From the NCBI RefSeq assembly GCF_040545805.1, contig NZ_JBEPMO010000001.1, forward strand, positions 1 to 64,000: a stretch of 64,000 nucleotides of DNA, written 5' to 3'. Below, in pieces: positions 42,782-51,425 of the stretch. The notes under the pieces were generated by a model. It made no database searches, was not told the origin of the DNA, and worked only from the letters and a program-made list of their open reading frames with translations. A program made the position numbers and the translations under genes. The stretch comes from Moheibacter stercoris (GTDB lineage: Bacteria > Bacteroidota > Bacteroidia > Flavobacteriales > Weeksellaceae). Position 1 is the first letter of the stretch. Each line of letters begins with the position of its first letter.

Positions 42782-45220
42782 ATGCAAACCGACAAAATAA
42801 TCTTCAGCGAAGAATTACAATCTGCCTTAGATATAGCTGCCAAAATTGCCCATGATCACAAACATGCAGAATATACACCTGCACACCTTTTGAAAGCCAT
42901 TTTACATAGAGATTTATCTCTCTTAAAGGAACTAGAAGCAATGGGAAAAGATGTGTATTATTTGGAAGAATGGGCCGAAGTTCGTATCGATGAATTCCCA
43001 AAAACTCCCGTTCCCAAAGATGTGGAACCTCACATCAACATTGACGATGTAATTTCGGAAGCCGATGCTATTCGCGATATTTTAGACAGAGAGGAAATCG
43101 ATTTATTATCGGTTATGATTGCCATTTCAACGCCTGGCGTCGGATTTAATTTTGACCAAATGAAAAGTTTCCCCATTTCGAGAGCGGAACTTTTAGATGA
43201 ACGCGTCAACCCAACTTCCGTAAATTCGGAACTATTGAATCTTCCAACCGAACGAAACAATGCCAAGTTAATCTATAAATACTGCACCAATTTAACGGCT
43301 CTTGCCAAAAACAATAAAATTCCTAGGGAAGTTGTTGCGCGCGAAAAAGAACTCAAAGAAATTGTAGAAATCCTTTGCCGATTTGCCAAACCCAATGTCC
43401 TTATACAAGGTTATCCGGGAACTGGTAAAACAGCTTTGATCCATGGATTCGTTGATTTAATTGTCAATCGCTCTGTTCCAGAAAGGCTGTTGGATACCGA
43501 AGTTTTTGAGTTGAACATGGGTTCATTATTGGCCGGAGCATCTTATAGAGGTGAGATTGAGGAACGTTTGAAAAAAATAATCACCGAATTAAAATTCTAT
43601 CCCAAAGTCATTTTGGTCATAGATGGTATTCATGTTCTACTCGATAAAAATTCGGACAATGCCGGAATTTCCAGTATTTTAAAAGCAGAATTATCCAAAG
43701 GATTGACCTTAATTGCTACCACGACAGTTGATGAATTCACGAAAAAAATAGAAAAAGACGAAGGCTTATCCAATCTTTTTGAAGTCATCAAAGTCGATGA
43801 ACCCAATGATGACAATACCTTCCGTATTTTAAAATCTTCCCTAACAAAATTTAAAGAACATCACGGAATTGAAGCAGAAGATGAAACATTACGCGAAGCA
43901 ATTAGACTTTCCAAACGCTATTTAAAAGAAAAGAGTTTGCCCGAATCGGCATTGAATTTACTCGATAGAACCATGTCGGTTATCAAAACTTCGGGGGACA
44001 CTTTTCTTAAAGAAAAGAATAAGATTTCAGAAAAATTAGAATCCATTAAATTAATGGAGCAAGATAGACAACAGCAAGAATCCATGTGGTTGTTGGAAGA
44101 TCTTAAAAAGAAAGCTCATTTTTTGTTGACGCAAGAAAAATTACTGGAAGACACAAACGAAATGAATGTTTCGGAAATTGAAACCTTGGTTTCTCGCTTA
44201 ACTGAAATTGCAAATGTCAAAAAAGAACATATTGAGCCAATTGATTTGGGCGCTATTGTAGCTCAAAAAACGGGAATTCCTTTAGGTAAATTGAAATCGG
44301 GTGAAAAAGAACGACTTCAAAACATGGAAGAAGTTTTGCAAAAACGGGTTGTTGGACAAGATTTAGCCATCAACATTGTCACAGAAGCTGTATTGGAATC
44401 TCGTTCTGGACTAAGCAAAGCGGGACAACCAATAGGGTCTTTTTTCTTTTTAGGCCCTACGGGAACTGGAAAAACCGAATTAGCAAAATCATTGGCAGAC
44501 TTTCTCTTTCAAGACGAAAATGCTATCATACGATTTGATATGTCCGAATTCAAAGAAGAACATTCCGCTGCTTTATTATATGGTGCTCCTCCCGGATATG
44601 TTGGCTACGAAGAAGGAGGTTTACTTGTCAATAAAATTCGACAAAAACCCTATTCAATTGTATTATTTGATGAAATTGAAAAAGCGCATCCTTCGGTTTT
44701 TGATGTCTTCTTACAAATATTAGATGAAGGAAAACTTCATGACCGATTAGGCAAAGAAGGTGATTTCTCAAACGCAATGATTTTATTTACATCCAACATC
44801 GGATCGAAATTCATTGTAGATTCTATTACCAACGGTGACGGCCATCCAAGTTCCAATCAATTAATGGAAATTATGGCGGGTCATTTCCGACCTGAATTTT
44901 TGGGTCGTTTAACCGAAATCATTCCATTTGGGCCTATTACCAAAGAAAATGCAACGGGAATTTTTGAGATTCATTTGAAAAAAGAATTGTTCGATTTGTT
45001 GAAACAATTGGATATGAACATTGAAATTTCGCAAGAAGCTAAATCTTTTTTAGTCGACAATGGATTCAATGCCACCTATGGTGCAAGACCTTTAAAAGGA
45101 ATCATCCGTTCCGAATTAAGACGACCTCTTTCCAGAAAGATTATTTCTGGGGAAGCAAAAGAAGGTTCAAAAATCAAAGTTGACGTAAAAGATGGGGAAT
45201 TAATTTGGGAAATAAGTTAA
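42782..45220 (+). CDS. tssH: T6SS sheath-disassembly ATPase TssH (ClpV)
   Basis: 812 residues: Clp-N domain (HKHAEYTPAHLLKAIL), AAA D1 (Walker A GYPGTGKT near residue 210), a coiled-coil middle domain, AAA D2 (Walker A GPTGTGKT near 557, Walker B IVLFDEIEKAHP, FRPEFLGRL) and the ClpB-type D2 C-terminus (YGARPLKGIIRSELRRPLS). It unfolds contracted TssBC for reuse. Oddities in D1: Walker B reads VILVIDGIH, with Gly for the catalytic Glu, and the usual ALERRFQ Arg-finger strand reads GLSNLFE. D1 may bind but not hydrolyse ATP, leaving D2 as the motor. Confidence 0.94.
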   Translation: MQTDKIIFSEELQSALDIAAKIAHDHKHAEYTPAHLLKAILHRDLSLLKELEAMGKDVYYLEEWAEVRIDEFPKTPVPKDVEPHINIDDVISEADAIRDILDREEIDLLSVMIAISTPGVGFNFDQMKSFPISRAELLDERVNPTSVNSELLNLPTERNNAKLIYKYCTNLTALAKNNKIPREVVAREKELKEIVEILCRFAKPNVLIQGYPGTGKTALIHGFVDLIVNRSVPERLLDTEVFELNMGSLLAGASYRGEIEERLKKIITELKFYPKVILVIDGIHVLLDKNSDNAGISSILKAELSKGLTLIATTTVDEFTKKIEKDEGLSNLFEVIKVDEPNDDNTFRILKSSLTKFKEHHGIEAEDETLREAIRLSKRYLKEKSLPESALNLLDRTMSVIKTSGDTFLKEKNKISEKLESIKLMEQDRQQQESMWLLEDLKKKAHFLLTQEKLLEDTNEMNVSEIETLVSRLTEIANVKKEHIEPIDLGAIVAQKTGIPLGKLKSGEKERLQNMEEVLQKRVVGQDLAINIVTEAVLESRSGLSKAGQPIGSFFFLGPTGTGKTELAKSLADFLFQDENAIIRFDMSEFKEEHSAALLYGAPPGYVGYEEGGLLVNKIRQKPYSIVLFDEIEKAHPSVFDVFLQILDEGKLHDRLGKEGDFSNAMILFTSNIGSKFIVDSITNGDGHPSSNQLMEIMAGHFRPEFLGRLTEIIPFGPITKENATGIFEIHLKKELFDLLKQLDMNIEISQEAKSFLVDNGFNATYGARPLKGIIRSELRRPLSRKIISGEAKEGSKIKVDVKDGELIWEIS

Positions 45221-45441
45221 ATAATCTTATTTGATAAAATAACCGATTAGTCGAATAATAAATTGATACTAAATTTTTTTGTCGTTTAATTTATTAGAAA
45301 AAACAACGCCCAACCACTTGATTAATAATTTTTTAACATTCATTTACTGGGATTTCTCATTCAGTTTTTCTATCTTCACAAAAGATATTATTTATTATTT
45401 ACTAGGTATTTTTATTTATTAACCTTAAAACTTTTACTAAC

Positions 45442-45828
45442 ATGTCATTTAAAGCAAAATTCAAAGTTGCTGGTAAGGAACGTAATATTCTTCACGTTCA
45501 TTACGGACTCAAACAAGAGACTGACGCAACAGGTCGCCCATCGACCATTTCAAGAGGTGGGAAAATCGAAATTACAGTGGAAGGTACAGGTGAAACCGAT
45601 CTTTTTGAATGGATGACCAATTCATTTGAAAGAAAAGATGGATCTATCGTCTACCTTAAACGCGACTCCGAAGCTACTCTAAAAGAAGTGAAATTCGAAG
45701 AAGCTTACATTGTCAATTACAAAGAGAATTTCGACTCGGAAGGTGATAATCCTTTGACCGAAACCTTTGTAATTTCTGCCCGTGCCATTGAATTGGGTAC
45801 TGGAAAACACGTTAACGAATGGGTATAA
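45442..45828 (+). CDS. tssD: T6SS tube protein TssD (Hcp), right arm copy 1
   Basis: 128 residues, the same as the left-arm protein at 9928 except Asp in ENF-D-SEG. The leader of about 130 bp is shared. Near-identity of DNA indicates recent duplication or continuing gene conversion between the arms. It provides subunits of the expelled tube. Confidence 0.93.
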   Translation: MSFKAKFKVAGKERNILHVHYGLKQETDATGRPSTISRGGKIEITVEGTGETDLFEWMTNSFERKDGSIVYLKRDSEATLKEVKFEEAYIVNYKENFDSEGDNPLTETFVISARAIELGTGKHVNEWV

Positions 45829-45885
45829 TTCTCATTTTCGTTTATTTAATTATAATCTAATTTTAACTTTTTAAATCTAATTATT

Positions 45886-46272
45886 ATGTCATTTAAAGCA
45901 AAACTGGTTGTGGCCGGTAAAGAATATAACGTCCTTAACATTAACTATGGTTTGTTTCAAGAAACAGACGCGACGGGACGTCCATCTACGGTTACACGTG
46001 GTGGAAAAATCGAAGTCATGATCGAAGGAACGGGTAATACCGAGCTTTTCGAATGGATGACCAATTCCTTCGAAAGAAAAGACGGTAGCGTGAAATTCTT
46101 CAAACGCGATTCTGAAGCGACTTTGAAAGAATTGAAATTCACAGAAGGATATTTGGTTAAACACAAAGAAAACTTTGATGCTTCTGGTCGTAATCCCCTA
46201 ACGGAAACTTTTACTATTTCTGCTCGTAAGATTGAAATGGGAACAGGTGTTTATGAAAACGAATGGGTGTAA
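45886..46272 (+). CDS. tssD: T6SS tube protein TssD (Hcp), right arm copy 2
   Basis: 128 residues, protein identical to the left-arm copy at 10372, with only silent base changes (for example GGTTGTGGCC for GGTTGTTGCC). It lies 57 bp after tssD1 of this arm and is presumably co-transcribed with it. Confidence 0.93.
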   Translation: MSFKAKLVVAGKEYNVLNINYGLFQETDATGRPSTVTRGGKIEVMIEGTGNTELFEWMTNSFERKDGSVKFFKRDSEATLKELKFTEGYLVKHKENFDASGRNPLTETFTISARKIEMGTGVYENEWV

Positions 46273-46312
46273 AACCTATTTTTAATCAGAAAATACCTAC
46301 ATAATAAATCAA

Positions 46313-46360
46313 ATGCCGTTAGAAGCTGCTTTTCGCATCCCTTTTAGCGGCATTTTGCTT
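46313..46360 (+). terminator. Hairpin between tssD2 and tssD3, right arm
   Basis: Same imperfect stem as 10799-10848 (ATGCCGTTAGAAG / CTTTTAGCGGCAT), one T shorter in the following run. Conservation of this non-coding hairpin in both arms suggests function, probably partial termination. Confidence 0.5.
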
Positions 46361-46392
46361 AAAAAAACACTTACTTAAAATCCTAAAAACAT

Positions 46393-46788
46393 ATGTCTTT
46401 CTTAGCCAAATTAGAAATAGACGGAGAATCTTACAATGTCCTAGAATGCAATCTTTCTTTGCATCAGTCCATTGACAACAGCGGAAAACCTTCTGCTGAA
46501 CCCCAAGGAGGAATTGTCAATCTGGTCATTGAGTCTACCGCTAGCCCCGATTTCTTTCGTTGGATGATTTCCAATACCGAAACAAAAGATGGTGAAGTTA
46601 TCTTTTTTAGACGCGACGCCATTTCCAAAATGCGTGACCTTAAGTTTGAAAAAGCTTATTGCATCGGATACAATGAAACGTTTTTAAATGCCAATAGTAT
46701 CCCTATGCAGATTCAATTAGTGCTTTCTGCCAAAAATATTTCTATGAATGGTGTCTCTTTCAAACGAAATTGGCCAGTTGAGATTTAA
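46393..46788 (+). CDS. tssD: TssD-like T6SS tube protein, right arm copy 3
   Basis: 131 residues, protein identical to the copy at 10880. DNA identity ends within the last few codons, just before the left arm's extra toxin genes begin. Here vgrG2 follows directly after 29 bp, which fixes the exact place of the insertion in the left arm. Confidence 0.88.
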   Translation: MSFLAKLEIDGESYNVLECNLSLHQSIDNSGKPSAEPQGGIVNLVIESTASPDFFRWMISNTETKDGEVIFFRRDAISKMRDLKFEKAYCIGYNETFLNANSIPMQIQLVLSAKNISMNGVSFKRNWPVEI

Positions 46789-46817
46789 ACATACATACAC
46801 CTAAAAACAACAAACCC

Positions 46818-48635
46818 ATGTCAATCAGCACTGTTACCAACATAACGATCGACAACCAACCCCTATTAAAATTCAATCGTTTGGTGATTGAACAAAAAGT
46901 AAACGGTCACCATAAATTTTCGATTATTCACCATGTCTCCTACGATTTACTTTCTTCAGCTTTGGAGAAAGCCAAATCTTATGTCGGAGCAAAAGTTTTG
47001 ATCACCACCAAACCCGTTCAGTTTGGAACTGGGAATGAACTTCAGTTTCGGGGAATTGTCTCCGAAGTCAAACTCATCCGTGCCAATGGTTCTGCTGGTG
47101 GAATTCTCATCAACGGCTTCTCGCCTACTTTCCAAATGGAAGGATTGCCCGATACCATGTCCTTCAATGATCAATCGGTGAAGGAAATTGCCGAACAAAT
47201 CATTTCGCGTTATCCGTCTGACCGACTGGAACCGCAAATTGAAATCGAAAACGACGAGGTTAATCCTTTTGTAGTTCAATACAAGGAAAGTGATTTTCAG
47301 TTTCTTTCTCGAATTGCTCAGAAAAAAGGATTATGGTTTTACTACAATGGACGCGAATTGATCTTAGGTAAACCCAAATCAAAAAACATTACACTCAAAT
47401 ACGGAGAAAATATTTCCTCTTTCAATCTGGAAATGCGCACCAAACCCGTGAACTTTAGTTTTATGGGCTATGACCCTTCTGCGGCAAGTAATGGATCGGT
47501 GAGTTCGGGTTCTGTTAATTATTCGTCTAATTCTTTGGGCGAATTCTTATACGAACATTCCAAAAAGTTTTATCCGGCCGAAGCCCAAATGCTGTATAAC
47601 AATCCGATCAATGAAGGTTCGGTTGACGATCATTTGAACAAACGTACCGAAACCCAACTATTAAGTCAAAGTTCCGATTTGCTGACCTTGACGGGAAATT
47701 CCGATCATCCGGCCATTCGTGTCGGTGATGTCGTAGAAGTAGTCGATCCAGGATTTTCGGTAAACTCGTTGGATGTATTGAAAATTCAGGAACAGAATTA
47801 TGGAAAATACCTGATTACCGATATCATTCATATCTGCGACGAAGCAGGAAACTATTCGAACGAATTTCAAGGAATTACTGCCGATAGTACACTTCCACCC
47901 TATGGAAATGTACACAACATTCCCATAGCAGAAACCCAACCCGCTGTAGTAGTCGATAACAATGACCCCGCAGGAATTGGGCGTGTTCAAGTCCAATTTC
48001 CTTGGCAACAGAGAAATAATTCCATTTCGCCTTGGATTCGCTTGATTCAACCACATTCGGGTGGTGGAAAAGGATTTTATTTCGTTCCAGAAATCGGTGA
48101 AGAAGTATTGGTCGGATTTGAAAGTGGAAATGCGGAAAAGCCTTATGTGATGGGAACCCAGTACAATGGAGCAGAATCCAGTGGGTATCATACTTCAGGC
48201 AATGATAAAAAAGTCATTCATACGCGATCGGGAACCAAAGTGATTTTGAACGATGCCGAAGGTTCGGTTTTCATCGAAGATCCAAGTGGAAATACCTGGT
48301 TGATGGATGGAAAAGGGAATATCAATGTCAATGCGCCGAATACCATTTCAATGAATGCGACAGATATTATTATGAATGCATCCAAAAGTATTTCTTCTAC
48401 AGCAGGTACCAATATAACGGAGGCCGCAGGGGGAATGATTACTCAAACAGCTGTTATGGATTATACTTTATTGGCTGCAAATATTTTAGAGATTGCCAAA
48501 GGTGAACGCAAATCGAAGGCAAGTGAGATGAAAGAAACGTCCAAAAATCGACAAGTCGTTTCCATGGAAAATAATAATATCCATGCGCAAAAAACTTTTC
48601 AAAACAACAATGGTGAAAAAGGAACTTATCATTAA
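46818..48635 (+). CDS. tssI: T6SS spike protein VgrG2 (TssI)
   Basis: 605 residues. The gp27/gp5 core is almost the same as VgrG1 (YKESDFQFLSRIAQKKGLWFYY; GIGRVQVQFPWQQ; KGFYFVPEIGEEVLVGFE). The beta-helix tail after about residue 500 is different (TISMNATDIIMNASKSISSTAG ... FQNNNGEKGTYH). The changed tail and the changed effector 11 bp downstream go together, arguing that the tail is the effector-specific docking part. Confidence 0.95.
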   Translation: MSISTVTNITIDNQPLLKFNRLVIEQKVNGHHKFSIIHHVSYDLLSSALEKAKSYVGAKVLITTKPVQFGTGNELQFRGIVSEVKLIRANGSAGGILINGFSPTFQMEGLPDTMSFNDQSVKEIAEQIISRYPSDRLEPQIEIENDEVNPFVVQYKESDFQFLSRIAQKKGLWFYYNGRELILGKPKSKNITLKYGENISSFNLEMRTKPVNFSFMGYDPSAASNGSVSSGSVNYSSNSLGEFLYEHSKKFYPAEAQMLYNNPINEGSVDDHLNKRTETQLLSQSSDLLTLTGNSDHPAIRVGDVVEVVDPGFSVNSLDVLKIQEQNYGKYLITDIIHICDEAGNYSNEFQGITADSTLPPYGNVHNIPIAETQPAVVVDNNDPAGIGRVQVQFPWQQRNNSISPWIRLIQPHSGGGKGFYFVPEIGEEVLVGFESGNAEKPYVMGTQYNGAESSGYHTSGNDKKVIHTRSGTKVILNDAEGSVFIEDPSGNTWLMDGKGNINVNAPNTISMNATDIIMNASKSISSTAGTNITEAAGGMITQTAVMDYTLLAANILEIAKGERKSKASEMKETSKNRQVVSMENNNIHAQKTFQNNNGEKGTYH

Positions 48636-48646
48636 ATCTCTTAAAT

Positions 48647-49945
48647 ATGGCATCAGGAGGTGGTAGTATAACTAGAATTACAGGTGGAGATTTTCTGAGC
48701 GAAATCAATGGCAATTGGAACGTATATACGGACTCTTTCATAGCCCAAGCGGGAAATGTTAGTGCTTTTACAGCCACAGAAGGAACGAATCACGGAAATC
48801 CATCAAAAGATGAAGATCCCTATAGTTCCTACTTTGAGGAAGGTTGGTGGAGTTCAGACAAGGAGGGTAATGAACGCATTATTCAAGCGACAATAGGTCA
48901 AACTGTCTATTTTCATATAAAAACTAAAAACATTAAAGATCCAAATGCTGAAGTCTTATTACAACTATATGATTACGATGGAATTTTCAATAAAGATGAC
49001 AAAATTGACATATATTTAAATGATGCAAATTCTCCGTTAGTTTCACAAAAAGTTACTAACAACAAGGTTGTAATTCCCCTTATATTAACAGAGGATTTAG
49101 TTCGTTACATAGAAGATGATGCTGGTTCTGAAATTGAATTATATTTTGATTGTGCGTATCAAGAGGATCAAGTAGAACTGCCTCTTTCTAAAAGTCAATA
49201 TCTAAAAGTTTCTGAGAAAACTTCTACACTAACCGTATTAATAGAACTTCCCCATTCGGAAATTGATGGAAAACTAAATCAAAAAGGACTTGGAGGTCAT
49301 ACAGGTATTTTCATTGATGATGAATACTATGATTTTGGGCCTCAACCTGGAAAACCTTTTCTATCTGAGGGTAGACCTTGGTGGGATACGATGAACGAAA
49401 AAGGAAATTTCACTAAAGATGAAATGATGAATTTACTGAACAATGATTTTCCTACAATTGTCGAACAAAACAAAATATTAGACGATTTTATCGTCACAAA
49501 CGAAATTAATTATCCTCCAACAAGTAGGCTCGCCATGAATATTACAGGAGAAGTTTATTTGTTAGACATCCATGTTCATGAATCAGAAAAGGAACGTGTG
49601 AAAAAATGGTGGAACGATCGATACAATGATTTGGGAAAATATAGTATTATTCCTATTTTAGGGGAACAATGCACAACGACAGTTAGAATATCTCTTAGTA
49701 AAAACACAAACATTTTTGATTTATTTCCCAATAGTGATTTACTGGATGTCAACACAATAACGATTACCACTCAAACACCAAAGGGATTTTTGAAGTTTTT
49801 GCAAAAATCTGGAAGGCATACTAGTGGTGAACAAAAGACAAAGAAAATTGAGGTGACAAAAAAATATAACGAAATTTCAGATCAAGATAGAAACCAATTT
49901 TTAGAAGATTTACAAGAACTTTTAGAATCGAGAAATCCTAACTAA
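48647..49945 (+). CDS. VgrG2-linked effector with permuted NlpC/P60-like C-terminus
   Basis: 432 residues. The N-terminus MASGGGSITRITGGDFLSEINGNW shares the IRIxGG pattern with the other VgrG-following proteins. An Ig-like domain (GQTVYFHIKTKNI...LYDYDGIFN) resembles residues 80-200 of the 17190 effector. The C-terminal half has GLGGHTGIFIDDEYYDFGPQ, then GRPWWD, then much later ILGEQCTTTVRISL. His before Cys in this setting resembles circularly permuted papain/NlpC folds (LRAT/YiiX-like), so a peptidase, amidase or acyl hydrolase is likely. Followed 7 bp later by a lipoprotein. Confidence 0.65.
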   Translation: MASGGGSITRITGGDFLSEINGNWNVYTDSFIAQAGNVSAFTATEGTNHGNPSKDEDPYSSYFEEGWWSSDKEGNERIIQATIGQTVYFHIKTKNIKDPNAEVLLQLYDYDGIFNKDDKIDIYLNDANSPLVSQKVTNNKVVIPLILTEDLVRYIEDDAGSEIELYFDCAYQEDQVELPLSKSQYLKVSEKTSTLTVLIELPHSEIDGKLNQKGLGGHTGIFIDDEYYDFGPQPGKPFLSEGRPWWDTMNEKGNFTKDEMMNLLNNDFPTIVEQNKILDDFIVTNEINYPPTSRLAMNITGEVYLLDIHVHESEKERVKKWWNDRYNDLGKYSIIPILGEQCTTTVRISLSKNTNIFDLFPNSDLLDVNTITITTQTPKGFLKFLQKSGRHTSGEQKTKKIEVTKKYNEISDQDRNQFLEDLQELLESRNPN

Positions 49946-49952
49946 AATAAAT

Positions 49953-50375
49953 ATGAATTCATACACTAAATATATTCTCCTTTTTATGGGTTTGTTTAAT
50001 TTAATTTCATGCAAAGTGAATAGTCAAGAGATAATAACAATTTACAGAACGCAAGAGTTCAGCGAGTTAGAAAAAGATTTTAAATATTCTGTCCCAGATG
50101 CAGCCGAATTGGTGGCAAATTTCATTCACAATGAACAACCAAACTTAAGTTCGTTTTGGTTGAAATTGGATCTAGTTTATGGCGAATATTATGTTTTTAA
50201 AGATGAACCTTACTCCTACAATTTAAAAATAGCAAAATATAATCTTACAGGTGTATGGTTCAATGCGAAAACGGGGGAGATCAAACGAGTTAAAAACGGA
50301 AAATCAGTAGATGTTATCATGGAACCTTTAAAGAGTTTTCCATTCGCCAAAGAGTATACATTTAAAGAAAATTGA
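49953..50375 (+). CDS. Lipoprotein, candidate immunity to the VgrG2-linked effector
   Basis: 140 residues with lipoprotein signal MNSYTKYILLFMGLFNLISC. The mature domain has alternating strands (IITIYRTQEFSELEKDFKY; YGEYYVFKDEPYSYNLKIAKYNLTGVWFNAKTGEI). It begins 7 bp after the effector stop. Placement and topology argue for a periplasmic immunity role; no known family recognised. Confidence 0.6.
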   Translation: MNSYTKYILLFMGLFNLISCKVNSQEIITIYRTQEFSELEKDFKYSVPDAAELVANFIHNEQPNLSSFWLKLDLVYGEYYVFKDEPYSYNLKIAKYNLTGVWFNAKTGEIKRVKNGKSVDVIMEPLKSFPFAKEYTFKEN

Positions 50376-50376
50376 A

Positions 50377-51396
50377 ATGCCTCAACGTTCGATTTATACC
50401 ATCAAAAAGGGAGATTCTTTGGAAACCATTGCAAAATCAATTGGTATTTCAAAGGAGGAGTTAAAGCGTTTTCATAATACGTATTGCTCCCTAGAGAATT
50501 TAATTGGCCAGAATTTATCGAACCATACCCAAGTAATTATTCCAAACCTAGAGTATATAAAAAACGCTGTCGATTCAAGAAAAGAAATCTCCAAAATTCC
50601 TATTGGAATTCGATTGCACAAGGATTTTTTTGCAACAACTTATCAAGTGAAAGAAAAAATTTGGAAAAAAGATCAACCCGAAATATCACTTGATTATCAA
50701 ATAAATTTAGACTACACAAGTCCACAACCAAAAGAGCATATCGTTCATTTTAAAAAATCGAATATTAAAAAGAATCGTAGGCCATGCAATGACAAAATAA
50801 GCAATCTATCTATACAAACCTTTGAAAGTCTTTTACCTCTACCAATTCTTCTAGAATCAACTGGCAATTTTATAGAAATCATGGATTATCAACTGAATGT
50901 AATTGATAAATTCAAAGCAAAACGCAAAGATTTAGCAGAAGTATTCACAGGTCCAATCGAAAAATTCTATTTGGCCAAAATGGAAGAAAATCTGAGAAAT
51001 CAAACTTTTGTGGAGCATCAACTGAAATCATCTCTATTGTTTCAAACCCTATTTTTTAATTTCGGAAAGTTAAAATCAACCAATACTTGGCAAAGCCTAT
51101 TTTATGCAAAACAAGGAATGTTTGATATTCCATTTGAATTTCAACCATCGACATTTAAAGATGAAAATAATTTTATTACATATACACTTACTGCCAAAAG
51201 TCTAGAAAAAATAAGTGAACGAGAATTGGCCAAAAAAAAGAAATTGGAGTCAGAATTTGCTAGTATTTCAGCCCATTTAAACTTTCAATTTAAATTTCAA
51301 CCTAAAACGCTAAAACTTCTGTTTGCAGAAGGAAAAATAAACTTTTATAATCAAAATTCAAACATTGAAAAACAACATATAACCTTTACCGCCTAA
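50377..51396 (+). CDS. LysM protein, candidate adaptor for the DUF4280 spike
   Basis: 339 residues. An N-terminal LysM (YTIKKGDSLETIAKSIGISKEEL) is of the same kind as the LysM that begins the next gene and the giant effector (compare FHNTYCSLENLIG, FHNTNCTLEELIG and FHNQNAPLKDLIG). The remaining 280 residues have no recognised domain. They run parallel in layout to the 29875-30726 protein, which also stands just before a LysM-DUF4280 gene. No signal peptide. I infer an adaptor or chaperone used in loading the PAAR-like effector. Confidence 0.55.
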   Translation: MPQRSIYTIKKGDSLETIAKSIGISKEELKRFHNTYCSLENLIGQNLSNHTQVIIPNLEYIKNAVDSRKEISKIPIGIRLHKDFFATTYQVKEKIWKKDQPEISLDYQINLDYTSPQPKEHIVHFKKSNIKKNRRPCNDKISNLSIQTFESLLPLPILLESTGNFIEIMDYQLNVIDKFKAKRKDLAEVFTGPIEKFYLAKMEENLRNQTFVEHQLKSSLLFQTLFFNFGKLKSTNTWQSLFYAKQGMFDIPFEFQPSTFKDENNFITYTLTAKSLEKISERELAKKKKLESEFASISAHLNFQFKFQPKTLKLLFAEGKINFYNQNSNIEKQHITFTA

Positions 51397-51425
51397 CCCC
51401 CGAATGAAACCTAAAAAACTTACAA

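Larger units (their letters stand above)
45309..48342 (+). repeat. Long direct repeat, right arm (tssD x3 and vgrG 5' part)
   Basis: Second copy of the arm at 9795-14366, in the same orientation and about 35.5 kb away. Leader, three tssD genes and hairpin match from 45309 to about 46778; vgrG2 codons 1-500 match vgrG1. The toxin/immunity pair present in the left arm is missing here. Confidence 0.85.
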
